A stretch of DNA of 47,199 bases, taken from positions 1 through 47,199 of IMG/VR virus record IMGVR_UViG_3300028883_000012; one strand, written 5' to 3'. Below, one piece after another: positions 23,701-32,981 of this stretch; positions within the stretch are counted from its first letter, which is position 1, and every line of letters starts with the position of its first letter. The translations under genes were made by a program, and so were the position numbers. This stretch comes from a virus. The notes below the pieces were generated by a model. That model was not told where the DNA came from and did not search any database. It saw only the letters and a program-made list of their open reading frames with translations.

Positions 23701-26700
23701 GTCCTCATTGACTCACTTATTTCCATATCAGTATTAGATGCTATTGACTGGAAGATAGAGCCGAGCCATCCTCTTATCTTATTAAACAGTCCTCTCAAAC
23801 CATGAGCAGGTTCTTTCTCTGTCATAACATATTGAATAAAACCATTAGCAAATTTCTTATCTGCCTCAGGTGTCCATACACCTTTCTTTACACCACACCA
23901 GTTTTCAGCAATATCAATATCAGTATTAGTTATACCCGCTCTATTCTCAGGTTTAACTTTCTTATTTAAAAGTCTACGTCTTGCAACAATAGCATGAGTG
24001 AATAAACCAGAAGAGAAGTTAGCATCTTTGAAACCTCTAAGAATTGTAGTGCCGTCGCCTAACAGTTCAACGGCACTAATGGTTACACCATTGGATAGTT
24101 GAAAGACAGCAGTTCCTTGGGTTGTCCCTTTACTGGCATACTTGATATCTCCAGTATCCATACCCAAAGCTCTAGTTACTGAGGCAAGTGTATGAGCCTG
24201 GTCTTCAGTTAAGTTATATGTCTTCTGCAATACTGAAACTGCATAATCATAAGTTGGACCAGTTACCTCAAGATCAGATACTTGAGTAGCTTCTATGGAA
24301 TTACTTATAGATAACTCACGAAGTTTCTTAATGGCTTCTTCTTTAGACTTACCTAAGATAACATCAGTATCTTTATCATACCAATACTTACCTTTAGCAT
24401 TCTCAGCTATTGTATACTCAACACCATCTATCTCTCCTTTAAAGACATTAGCATCAACGGGCTTAGCTTTCTTTAAATTCTCTTTGATGAAAGTAGAACC
24501 TAAAGTCTCAGCAAAATAGTGGTCCACTGCTTTATTAATCTGGTCAAGAGCTGTATAGTAATTAGGGTTAATATTAATAATATGTTTTAAAATCTCTTTA
24601 AGCCGTGTGAATACAGACTTTGTTTTACCTTTACCTTGATAAGGAGTCTTTAGTAAATAATCAGCAAAAGCTACATTAGTGAAAGCATAAGTAATAAGCT
24701 CTTCATAAAAAGGAACATAGTCTCCAGTATCTGGGTCCATAACTAACTTAGCATTGGTTGCCCCATCAATAGCTTTTAGTATTTCAGCTACCTCTTCAGG
24801 CACACCCTTCTCAGTTTGCTTCATTATATGGTTAAAGATTTTCTTGAGTTCCACATTCAGCTTTGTTCTTTCCCTACCATCAAGGTCAGCTATTTCAATA
24901 ATACCATGTATAACTTCATGATGAATAGCTCGTAAATATTCAGCCTCACTATCATACTCAAAAACAGGGTAGACTGTGATAGCATCAGTATCAGGATTAT
25001 ACATACCTTCAGCATCTTTAACTCTACGTAAACGAGCAACAGCTTTCTTAGATACATCTAGTTTAATTTTTGTGTTCCTGATTAGGTTGTAAAAACTATT
25101 ATAGATAGCTTTAGTTTTATCTGATGTAATACCTTCAACAAACTCAATAACAGGTATGTTCTCTTCCCCATACTTTTTAACTAACTCAGAGATAGTAGCT
25201 CTAACACCTAAAGCTCCATCAGAAGTAAGGCTAAGAAACTTCTTCATAGATGGGTCTTCAAGACTGGTATCTTCTACCTTCTGTCCTTTCTTGGCATAAA
25301 CAATATTCTCATTAGTCATGACAAGATCTTTATTCATAGCTAATTCTTGGAAATTATTTAATACCTGAACAAGAGTATTCCCTACATTAATTTTAGAAGC
25401 ACCTTCTATATTACCCGCTTCAGTAATAGTTTGTGCTACAAAGTTATAGAGACTTGTATAACCACTCTTTTCTATATCTCCTTCATAAGGAATAGTAGCT
25501 AGAAATCTAGCAAAGTCAGGGTCAGATAAAGCCCAAGCGGCAAACTCTTCAAAACCTTCACCTTTATTGTAGGCATCTATAGTAGCACTTAGGCTTGTAA
25601 GAACTTTCTCAAGATGGATACCGTTTCTAGCCATTAACATTCTAAAACCTAGATTGTTTTTATTTGTCTCATAAACATCTACAGCTAGGTCAGTTAATTT
25701 TTTAAGGTTAATCTCAAGATACTCTCTAGCCTCTTTATTTGTTGTTACTAAAGTAGAGTGAACAAGTTCATGAACAATATCAAAAAGGTATTTATTACCA
25801 GGTCTTAGACTTGGCTTTTTAAGTATAATACTAACACTGTCTACATACCGAAGCATTGTAGTTTGAGCCACTTCTTCTTGCTCCATACCCTTTACAGAAG
25901 ACAATGCTTTTACTTCATCTTTTAAAAGAGCTACCCTATCATCACTGAGGTCAAAGTAGTCTGTGACAGATGAGGCATAAATAAGTAGATCTGTATATAC
26001 TGTCTGAGCATTAGGACTTAACATTGCTCTTAAGAATACATAAGTAGGAACGTGAGCAGTCCCATCTTCTGCATTATAATATATTCCTTTCAAGGCAAAA
26101 TATATGTCATCAGGAGTTAATCCTTCAATAGAGTTATTAAGTATAGTATCGTCTGTTAATACTTGGTCACTAACAGCAAACTCACCCTCATTCTCTATAC
26201 TATGAATAAGATATTTAAGAACCTTAATCTTATCAGCAAGTAACTCTCTCCGTATCTCTGGAGTTGTTTCATCAAGGGCAGCATAGTCAATAGATAAGTC
26301 ACGTAGTTTTTCTAGTAGGGCCCCCTGAGTTTCATTCACATTGGCTCGCTCAGAAACCTTCCTTACTCTTAATGAATACACACCATTCTCTAAATCCTTG
26401 TTAAGTTTCTTAACCCTAAACTCTAGCATATTAACCTTATCTTGCATAGTATCAATCTGAGGTTTATACTTCTGTTTGATAAGGTCAATCTTCACACCCT
26501 TCTCAATATTAGTATAAGATGAAGCACGATTAATAGCATTGATTTCGTCTTTCATCTTAGCTTCAAGGGATGCAATCTTATCCTTTAGTTTAGATCTTTT
26601 CTCAAGAAACCCTAACATTTCATCTTCAATAGTTTCACGAGGAATATGCTGAACCTCAAGTTTTCTCTCTTCGAGTTTACCTAAGACACGTTTCTCTTGC

Positions 26701-29222
26701 TCAGCTAATTTTTCTTTTTCTCCCTTCTCATTTGTCGGAGCTTTAGTCTCTTCAATAGGTATAGCTTGTGCAGAAGTTTCTTCGGTAACAATAGCTTCAG
26801 CTGTTTCATTTTGTTTTACCTCAGACTTTACTTTAGCTTTAGTCCCCGCCTTCTTAGGTTTTACTGGAACATTAGGTTTTTTGGGGGAAGTAGTCTCTTC
26901 CTTTTCTTGAACTAAAATATTACCCTTAGCATCAACAGGAGAAAACTCTTTGGTAACCTTACCATACTCTTTTTGTATACGTGCTATCTTAGTTTCAAGA
27001 GCCTCAGACATTTTAGGCCGTTTACCAGGTCTAAATACATAACTACCATTCTTGTATGCTTTAAAAGATTGGGATTTAAAGAAACTATTAATAGAGTTCT
27101 CTGCAGCTTTAGTTGAATTGATACCACTGATTGTAAACTGCACACCTAGGTTGTCAGCTATATTCTTCATGTAAGCTAAGTTAAGAAGTATCTGTTGTTT
27201 GTTTCTATTATTGATACTGACTTCAGTAACTACAAGTTGATTAGGTTTACTTGTATCTAACTTCATGTCAATACCATTAAGATTAATAGTATCAGCATTC
27301 TTTGTTGGTTTACCAGAAGCTTTAATAACAGAAACAGCTCTTGCAGTTCTCTGCTCAGCTGTGCCTATGGTAGTATCAGGTATAGTAATCTTACCTTCTG
27401 TAAGTTCATCCTTAATAGAATTTTGAATAGCTTTATTCCTGGCACCGAATGAAGGAGATGCAAGAAAAGTAACAAGAAGTCTTTTATAAACTTCAGTATC
27501 AGATAGCCTACCATCTATATCAATCTTTGTGTTATCACGAACTAATTGAATAAGGTTATCTCGTTTAGTATCTGCCCTACTCATATATAAGTCAATAATA
27601 CCATCCAGTGTTTGAACTTTCTTTACAGCTTCGGTAGCTGACTCTGGAGATTTATCAAGGTTTGTCTCTTCTGAAATACCCAAGAACTCATTAAGTGAAA
27701 TACCCAAGCTTGAAGATAACATAGAAGCTAATTTAAGTCTGCCCCTATAATATTCTCTGTTAGTTTTTGTTGTGCTATGCAACAATAAGGTATTGATGAT
27801 ATCATTATCTGCATCTTTAGGTCTGAACTTAACTTTTAAATAATCTAGTTCTTCTTTATTCAGGATACTATTAAATATCTTAGAGTTTAAAAATTCTTGC
27901 CATGCCCTACGCTTTACCAAATCCTTGTTAGCCTCATACCACTTTAACATGGTATCTAAATCTTTATCATTAACCTTTAGGATATCAATAGTTTCTTGAT
28001 CTTGAATAGTATCATATATGAATTGGGTTGCTCCTAAGGCGTCAGCCTGAGTCAGCTGCTTCTCATACATGAGGTGAGAAGCAAGCTGAATGTGTGGGTC
28101 ATTCATAGAAGATACAGTGCCTGTAATACCACTAGGCAAACCTATCATTATACCACCGACAAAGCCCTGAACAAAACCTTTTCCAAGTCCTTCGCCAATT
28201 CTTTGTCTTTCATCTACAAGAAGTTTAGTGTTTACATTATTTAAGAAACCTTCAACAACTTCCTCAAGACCTTCTTCTGTGGCTTGACCTGTAATATGAA
28301 TACCAACATTATACAACAAACCTGCTATTGCTTTAGAAGCTAGCTTATACTCTTTATTGGCTAGTTGCTTAGCAATAGTCTTACCTGATGTGCTTAACAA
28401 AGACTCTGTTAAACCTTTTGCCATACCTAGTGTAAGCTTACCACCTACATACTCAGTAGCAAAGGTAAAAATACCTGACATAAGAGCTGTAAAAGTTTCA
28501 GCCTCTTTACTGATAGGTTCAAGACCTTGACCTGCTCTAACAAGGTTCTGTTCCAAAACCCTAATGCGTTGGTTACCTGCAGATTGTAATGCTCCAAGAC
28601 CTGTCTGAACATAGAACAAGGCTGTTGCTAATGGGGCACCTGCGCCCGTAGCCGTAAGAGTAGCTGCGACTGCCATAGGTGCAACATTACCCGCTATGTG
28701 CATAAGTTCTTGCCACTTCTTATCTTCGTCATGAGGTTTAAGATACATGAGATCTAACATATCAAGACGTCCCTCTTCAGGGTCAGCAAGAGCAGTCATA
28801 CCAACAGCACGCTCACCTATAAGTCCTTTATAGAAAGCATTCCATGCAGTCTCTTCACCTCTGTCTACATACCTCATCAAGAATTCGGGATAGTCTTCAT
28901 CAGATTTGTTCTTAGATTTTGACCAATCTTCAAAGACCATGCGACGAAAATCCTCATTAGTATTCATCTCAGAATCAAAAGCGTCATAATTTTCTACATT
29001 AAAGTCAGAACGTCTTTGCCAATACTGTTCAGTTTGACCAGTATAAAACTTAACAAATTCTTCATAGTCATTAGTCTCTTTATACTTATCCTTAAGCTCT
29101 TTAAAGGTTGCCATACGCACACCTTCTTGAGACTTAAATGCCTCATAATAATCGGCTGGGTTATCATATACACCTAGACCATTGACTAAACCAAATACTT
29201 TTTCATTGAGTGTGATAGGCAC
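20700..29222 (-). CDS. Giant polyvalent ejection-type virion protein, 2840 aa
   Basis: One frame of 8.5 kb from a GTG after AAGGA. It has a soluble N-terminus, a Gly/Ala-rich hydrophobic stretch (about 170-370), a Lys/Glu coiled coil (about 840-960), then two separate HExxH metallopeptidase-like motifs: HELVH near residue 1152 and HEVIH near 1434. A segment like those seen in large polyvalent proteins (about 1760-1850) and an LPD38-like C-terminal block (about 2490-2570) follow. Such proteins are carried in the head and injected with DNA, where the enzymes act on the cell wall or host proteins. It is the last gene of the late operon. No RNA polymerase motif was seen, so it is not an N4-type virion polymerase. 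Confidence 0.75.
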   Translation of the reverse strand: MPITLNEKVFGLVNGLGVYDNPADYYEAFKSQEGVRMATFKELKDKYKETNDYEEFVKFYTGQTEQYWQRRSDFNVENYDAFDSEMNTNEDFRRMVFEDWSKSKNKSDEDYPEFLMRYVDRGEETAWNAFYKGLIGERAVGMTALADPEEGRLDMLDLMYLKPHDEDKKWQELMHIAGNVAPMAVAATLTATGAGAPLATALFYVQTGLGALQSAGNQRIRVLEQNLVRAGQGLEPISKEAETFTALMSGIFTFATEYVGGKLTLGMAKGLTESLLSTSGKTIAKQLANKEYKLASKAIAGLLYNVGIHITGQATEEGLEEVVEGFLNNVNTKLLVDERQRIGEGLGKGFVQGFVGGIMIGLPSGITGTVSSMNDPHIQLASHLMYEKQLTQADALGATQFIYDTIQDQETIDILKVNDKDLDTMLKWYEANKDLVKRRAWQEFLNSKIFNSILNKEELDYLKVKFRPKDADNDIINTLLLHSTTKTNREYYRGRLKLASMLSSSLGISLNEFLGISEETNLDKSPESATEAVKKVQTLDGIIDLYMSRADTKRDNLIQLVRDNTKIDIDGRLSDTEVYKRLLVTFLASPSFGARNKAIQNSIKDELTEGKITIPDTTIGTAEQRTARAVSVIKASGKPTKNADTINLNGIDMKLDTSKPNQLVVTEVSINNRNKQQILLNLAYMKNIADNLGVQFTISGINSTKAAENSINSFFKSQSFKAYKNGSYVFRPGKRPKMSEALETKIARIQKEYGKVTKEFSPVDAKGNILVQEKEETTSPKKPNVPVKPKKAGTKAKVKSEVKQNETAEAIVTEETSAQAIPIEETKAPTNEKGEKEKLAEQEKRVLGKLEERKLEVQHIPRETIEDEMLGFLEKRSKLKDKIASLEAKMKDEINAINRASSYTNIEKGVKIDLIKQKYKPQIDTMQDKVNMLEFRVKKLNKDLENGVYSLRVRKVSERANVNETQGALLEKLRDLSIDYAALDETTPEIRRELLADKIKVLKYLIHSIENEGEFAVSDQVLTDDTILNNSIEGLTPDDIYFALKGIYYNAEDGTAHVPTYVFLRAMLSPNAQTVYTDLLIYASSVTDYFDLSDDRVALLKDEVKALSSVKGMEQEEVAQTTMLRYVDSVSIILKKPSLRPGNKYLFDIVHELVHSTLVTTNKEAREYLEINLKKLTDLAVDVYETNKNNLGFRMLMARNGIHLEKVLTSLSATIDAYNKGEGFEEFAAWALSDPDFARFLATIPYEGDIEKSGYTSLYNFVAQTITEAGNIEGASKINVGNTLVQVLNNFQELAMNKDLVMTNENIVYAKKGQKVEDTSLEDPSMKKFLSLTSDGALGVRATISELVKKYGEENIPVIEFVEGITSDKTKAIYNSFYNLIRNTKIKLDVSKKAVARLRRVKDAEGMYNPDTDAITVYPVFEYDSEAEYLRAIHHEVIHGIIEIADLDGRERTKLNVELKKIFNHIMKQTEKGVPEEVAEILKAIDGATNAKLVMDPDTGDYVPFYEELITYAFTNVAFADYLLKTPYQGKGKTKSVFTRLKEILKHIININPNYYTALDQINKAVDHYFAETLGSTFIKENLKKAKPVDANVFKGEIDGVEYTIAENAKGKYWYDKDTDVILGKSKEEAIKKLRELSISNSIEATQVSDLEVTGPTYDYAVSVLQKTYNLTEDQAHTLASVTRALGMDTGDIKYASKGTTQGTAVFQLSNGVTISAVELLGDGTTILRGFKDANFSSGLFTHAIVARRRLLNKKVKPENRAGITNTDIDIAENWCGVKKGVWTPEADKKFANGFIQYVMTEKEPAHGLRGLFNKIRGWLGSIFQSIASNTDMEISESMRTVYAKMLSRGNPKTGKILAKVNENESKHIKVEGNKVLKSDDAKKQQQALKEIYELFRDSIEPKAFSEVDAEKLIFEGDPTDPKLDKIGAEFFLRVLTMNNILLKHESGFHVSAEVRHDIDAYYRDLNNRLGSVLALQGEHPQQSYDNIMYMYAQINKQLSSIAKFMTERFKEATSLDFRLRNIASRSIVALKSLPSHQNALIEKFMVDLLFLDKVNKQIYKSLSKQDKIKFDMVAPLLFERKDMLKTKLFKELPTSLQEYIKTNYSKYVEAVDNIATMMEEVGGLPNGRFAEAFKARNKESIERLNERLKAGQLTKDQAAKVKKKITNLEKLNSYIDNFNYMNMTMVKLYVKRYDALVESAIEKHNSGKKLTDEEIYALQMALNAPYDKLPFIKYQRETIKSIISKERSKSNIQLPKKESAGMAISRRIPTLDYAVTHGLVNAENLSYAVIMASMAFNAAETIAYGTAVQQFVKDGLIIDLKTKDSKKPENFSRIRRRDFITNWGIAPVGTTSEFLAIHNDIKQYLLEVKEASETSRGLYQRLLRSSKNKVFINPLRLPLNDTVQAYMLGTLTLPGFVKAWKDVEYRADVYYDMVLNSGVSAPSIVPKQVWAQNFIKAHKNILGKIVYSVAYSLNKANLTKVGEGKFLNYLKTPMALINEIYNASQETAWHLDQVLRMMSFNALLELGYTTQQAGQYTALYHGDYANVPPKVRRALNRIFFTPSFRISMIKLYSDMARSIGKAIKNPNQVGYHDVINSRAVLNILVLNSAFDMLMLGLGYKRDEWGRRYRRMIETPTGYKDMVITFTHPANLVQNYIGKFSKMFDPTYTDKFKTFLTAFQFDFHPLWRVLFEAYNNYDNTVSDPLAPPHVQFMQVTKYMTLRLIPLLAYVEGAPGDIDKQRSLDILSRETNNYVGVILSLLFSAYETMPEEIRASHKIQEIVKIASEVEIGPNGEPKAYNPKRIKRMLKLINDIRWQMDNKDKEGYDEYKEALKYLRSQH

Positions 29223-29234
29223 AGGTATTCCTTT

Positions 29235-30800
29235 TTACTTTTTCTTGTTGGTGTCTTCTTGGTCAGTTCCTGTAGTTAAACTCTTTTGACTTTCTGTATC
29301 TACTTTCTTACTGGTTCCATATGTTTCAAGAGCCTCATTAATTAATGTCTGACGATTATCTTTCATAGACATAAAACTATTATATGTATTTTGTGAAATC
29401 ATATTCATAGTAAGCATTGCATCAAGGTTCTTCTTATAGTTAGCTTGAACAGCTTCCATAGCTTTCTTTGAGTCTTCCTTATCAGAGAAGTTAAACCAGA
29501 GATATCCGTCTCCACGTTCTACAATCTTATCTTTGGCTGCTGATGTATTAGCATAGATAGTAACTGCTTGATTAAAGAGAGCTTTGTCAAAGTCCACTGT
29601 TTTCTTAGCATTGTTAAGCAAGTCTTGTTCACCAGTCGCAATAAGTTTATTCATCTGCATACGATAGTCAGCGTCAATAGCTTTTTCCTTTAATTCAAAT
29701 TCAGCTATAGTAAATGCACGACCAGTCTTTAAGTCTTCAAGACCTTTCTTTCTTTGCAGATCTTGTAATTGTTTCTCAGCATCAAGTTTATATTCTGTAA
29801 GAACATTACTAACTTTACCTGCTTCAACATCAGCTAGTTTCTTTTCAGCATCAAGACCAAGCTGAATATCTTCTGCTCTACGTTGTTCACCAGTAGCAAT
29901 TTTCTTTTCTCTTGCTTGTTCTTTCTGTTGCATAATAGCCATTGGAGCAGCTGCAACATTACCTTGTCTACCAAACATAGCCATCATAGCATCAGAGAAT
30001 TGTCCAGATCCAAGAGCTATACCTCTGGCAATATCACCAACTGCCTGTAAGTTTTTCTGTTTAAGTGCTTTATTATAAGCAACAGCATCATCTTCAGTCA
30101 TCACTTCTGTTGGAGTGAAACCAAAGAGAGCTTGGTCTCTAACTTGTTCAGGTGTTAAGGCACGTGCTTCTCTACCTGCTTCAACAACAGGTTTTAAACT
30201 AGCCTTATAGGTTTCAAGAAAAGTATCATATCCTTGAAGTGCAGCCTTCTCTGTATCTGTAACACCTTGAAGAGTTGCATCATCATACTCAGTAGTCGGG
30301 AATTGTTCCTTAAGTGTTTGTGCAATAGATGGTTCGGTTTTTTTCTCAGATAAGATATCCTGTCCAGCACCTTTATCTTTAGTGTCAACTACAGGAGTGA
30401 ATGGAGTTTCAGACAAATCAATAACTGGTTTATCTTCTTGCTTATCTTCTTCTTTAGTTCCAAGATAACCACTATTTTCTGCACCTTCAATAGCAGTAGA
30501 TTCCTTATTACCAAATGTAATTTGTGGTATAAAAGCATCAACTCTATCTAATTGTTGCTGAGCTAAAGGAGAAGCTATAGGCTTACCTGACTGAGGATTT
30601 AGAAATTTATTCCATCTCTCCTTCATAAGTGCTAACTCTTCAGGAGACTTCTTTATCGTAGGAGAAACTTGACCATAACCAAGAGCACCTAGATTATCCC
30701 ATATTGTAATCTCTTTTTCAGGCCACTCTGAGTTTTCAAATTTAGGTAACTCCATTTTATACCGAGCTAAAAAATTACTTACACCACTATATTCAGCCAT
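29235..30800 (-). CDS. Internal virion protein, coiled coil, 521 aa
   Basis: Two ATGs in a row follow AGGAGG; the second (30798-30800) has the better 5-nt spacing. Residues 1-130 look disordered with PTI..KSPEE and charged segments; residues 180-470 are long Lys/Gln/Glu-rich helices (QKEQAREKKIATGEQRR). Its place between another large structural protein and the giant ejection protein matches the internal core proteins of podoviruses (like T7 gp14-gp15). No enzyme motif. Confidence 0.65.
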   Translation of the reverse strand: MAEYSGVSNFLARYKMELPKFENSEWPEKEITIWDNLGALGYGQVSPTIKKSPEELALMKERWNKFLNPQSGKPIASPLAQQQLDRVDAFIPQITFGNKESTAIEGAENSGYLGTKEEDKQEDKPVIDLSETPFTPVVDTKDKGAGQDILSEKKTEPSIAQTLKEQFPTTEYDDATLQGVTDTEKAALQGYDTFLETYKASLKPVVEAGREARALTPEQVRDQALFGFTPTEVMTEDDAVAYNKALKQKNLQAVGDIARGIALGSGQFSDAMMAMFGRQGNVAAAPMAIMQQKEQAREKKIATGEQRRAEDIQLGLDAEKKLADVEAGKVSNVLTEYKLDAEKQLQDLQRKKGLEDLKTGRAFTIAEFELKEKAIDADYRMQMNKLIATGEQDLLNNAKKTVDFDKALFNQAVTIYANTSAAKDKIVERGDGYLWFNFSDKEDSKKAMEAVQANYKKNLDAMLTMNMISQNTYNSFMSMKDNRQTLINEALETYGTSKKVDTESQKSLTTGTDQEDTNKKK

Positions 30801-30809
30801 CATAACCTC

Positions 30810-32543
30810 CTAAGGAATTAAAGAACCTAATGTTGTAGCCCCTGCAGATAGAGTAGCAGAGCTAGCTTGTAATGCCATTGCCCAACCTGGCATAGGGTCA
30901 GCAACACTATGGACTGCCCCATTAACATTACTTGCCACAATGTTAAGACCTTTACCTAAAGTATCTAATTTCCAGTTTTTATCTAATACTTCAACCTGTT
31001 GAGCCTTACCATAAAAATCACTGTAGAGTTTATAGATATCTAAGTAATGAGTATTCATTACATTCTTGTAATAGTCAACAAGTTGGTCGTCGTGTTTACT
31101 ATAGTTATTCATGACATAGCTTACAACAGCATTAAGAACTTGGTTCTCATAGTTCTTCTGATTAACAAAGTAGTTACCATAAATACCATTGTATCCTGCA
31201 AACAATGAGTTAGAATCATTTGACTCTTTAGATAACATAGCTTTAACTTGATCTAATTGCATCAATGTCATTCTTATATACGCATCAATAAAGCCTCCAA
31301 TCAAAGAAGTTACCTGAGCTTCACTTGCCATAGTTGATTGATAGAATGGAACAAAGGTTGAGTTAAAGCTAGCCATAATATTATTACTTGTATTAGCAAA
31401 AATATCTAGAAGCTTTAACTTAAGATCTGACTCAAACTTTTCTATAGCTAGTTGCTTATCACGTTCTACCAATCTACCACCATACATAATAGCAGAGGAG
31501 TTAGCTGCATTCTGAGCAACAAGGGCTGCATTAATCTTACCCTTACTGTTAGTATACCTCTCTTCGATTTGGTCAGCATAGTTAGAAACTATATCTGCTA
31601 CGATACTACTCTCTACAACTGTTAAAGCATTCTCTATGATAGAGTTAGCAACAGAGTTAATCTTATTAGGTAGGCTATCAAACCATTCAACAAGTTTAGT
31701 AGAAGTAAAAGTAGCTGCGGTATCCTTAATACCAGATAAATCAACATTACCCTCTCCTAGTAAGGTTGATATAAAGTCGGGAATAATATTAGAAGTAACA
31801 AATGCATTAATCTCTCTTATAGCAGAAGCTGAAAACTTACCAACACCTTTAGTAGAAGAGGTTACTTTACCTGTAAATACATCTGTGCTAGTATTTATAT
31901 TAGCTTTGACTTTACCATAAATACTTTCATAGAGTTGTTTGAGAGGTGAAATAATATTACCAACCTCAGTTCCATAATTAACAGGTTTAACTACGGCCTT
32001 AGTAGCTAGTCCTGATATCTCATCTAACTCAGCTGAAAGAGTGTTATCATTATCTGCTAATAACATCTTATCAACCTGGGTTTTAAGGTTACCTAAGTTA
32101 AGTTTTAACAAATCCTTAAGTCCATTAGCACTTACCTTATATGTGTCATCATATAGTTGGTCATTAGTAATATGCTTAGCATACTTTTCTCTCAGTGCTT
32201 TAACACTATCATTGAACTGTGTAAATGGACTTTGATCTGTTAATCCACTAGTCCCAAGAATTAATCCAATAATAGAGTTAGTATCATCAAAACCAAACTC
32301 AGTTTCAATATCTTTCTGATGAAATGTTTTATCTTTATTATCCCAATAACCCTTGGAACCATAGATAAGTTTATTATATAACAAAGCAAGTTCGATAGGT
32401 ATGTTGGGTGTAGTAGAGCCAGCTCCATGCACCTCTCCATCTGCCATATCCTGAGAAGCTTGGGTCATGAGGGTGCTCATTAAATTAAACATACCTCCAA
32501 TACCTTCTCCTATACTTGTGAAAAAATCAGCAAGTCCCGCCAT
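30810..32543 (-). CDS. Internal or tail virion protein, 577 aa
   Basis: ATG after GAGGTG. It starts with a hydrophobic Gly-rich segment (MAGLADFFTSIGEGIGGMF), then helical, Asn/Ser-rich sequence, and ends with an Ala/Gly-rich hydrophobic tail. Amphipathic ends on a large helical protein are typical of ejection proteins that cross the cell envelope. It is upstream of two further internal-protein candidates. No family recognised. Confidence 0.6.
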   Translation of the reverse strand: MAGLADFFTSIGEGIGGMFNLMSTLMTQASQDMADGEVHGAGSTTPNIPIELALLYNKLIYGSKGYWDNKDKTFHQKDIETEFGFDDTNSIIGLILGTSGLTDQSPFTQFNDSVKALREKYAKHITNDQLYDDTYKVSANGLKDLLKLNLGNLKTQVDKMLLADNDNTLSAELDEISGLATKAVVKPVNYGTEVGNIISPLKQLYESIYGKVKANINTSTDVFTGKVTSSTKGVGKFSASAIREINAFVTSNIIPDFISTLLGEGNVDLSGIKDTAATFTSTKLVEWFDSLPNKINSVANSIIENALTVVESSIVADIVSNYADQIEERYTNSKGKINAALVAQNAANSSAIMYGGRLVERDKQLAIEKFESDLKLKLLDIFANTSNNIMASFNSTFVPFYQSTMASEAQVTSLIGGFIDAYIRMTLMQLDQVKAMLSKESNDSNSLFAGYNGIYGNYFVNQKNYENQVLNAVVSYVMNNYSKHDDQLVDYYKNVMNTHYLDIYKLYSDFYGKAQQVEVLDKNWKLDTLGKGLNIVASNVNGAVHSVADPMPGWAMALQASSATLSAGATTLGSLIP

Positions 32544-32981
32544 TTAAATCACCTCCCAATATAAGTTAAGTGAGAAGCCTTTACCACCAAGACGTTTGAA
32601 TATATCAATAATTCTATCATTGGCACTTTCAGCTGTAATATACTTATAGCCTTTATCTTTAGCATACTCAGATATCTTAGTAAAACTATCTTTGTATTCA
32701 TCATCAGTGATATGTGCAAAAGCCATAAGAGCAAAAATATGTAAACTCTTTGAGGAAAAGTTAATATTCTTAGGTAACGTAATCATAAGAGCTTTAATCT
32801 CATTAACCTCATCAGTTAACATCCATACTTGTATTTGGTCTACCATGATTGCTTTTTTAATAGTGGCAATCGTTTTAACGGTATCATCTTCAACAAAAGA
32901 TAAAGTAAGAACATACTCAATACACTGCCTAACTTTATCCCAATGTTTCATAACATCAGTTTGTTTCATTATACTTAACAT
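32544..32981 (-). CDS. GNAT-like virion-associated protein, putative
   Basis: 145 residues. The start overlaps the preceding stop (TAATG), with AAGGAG 8 nt upstream. It has a central strand VWMLTDEVNEIKALMIT and a late KGYKYITAE..N..IIDIFKRLGGKGFS block, which is the layout of small acyltransferase (GNAT) proteins. Podoviruses such as T7 carry a similar small protein (gp13) in the same place, needed for virion assembly. Key acetyl-CoA motif not clear, so a fold-only relative is possible. Confidence 0.5.
   Translation of the reverse strand: MLSIMKQTDVMKHWDKVRQCIEYVLTLSFVEDDTVKTIATIKKAIMVDQIQVWMLTDEVNEIKALMITLPKNINFSSKSLHIFALMAFAHITDDEYKDSFTKISEYAKDKGYKYITAESANDRIIDIFKRLGGKGFSLNLYWEVI

Noticed and set aside
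20700-29222. N4-type virion RNA polymerase
   Set aside because: The size would fit, but no T7-like polymerase motifs were seen; metallopeptidase and LPD-type segments explain the protein better.
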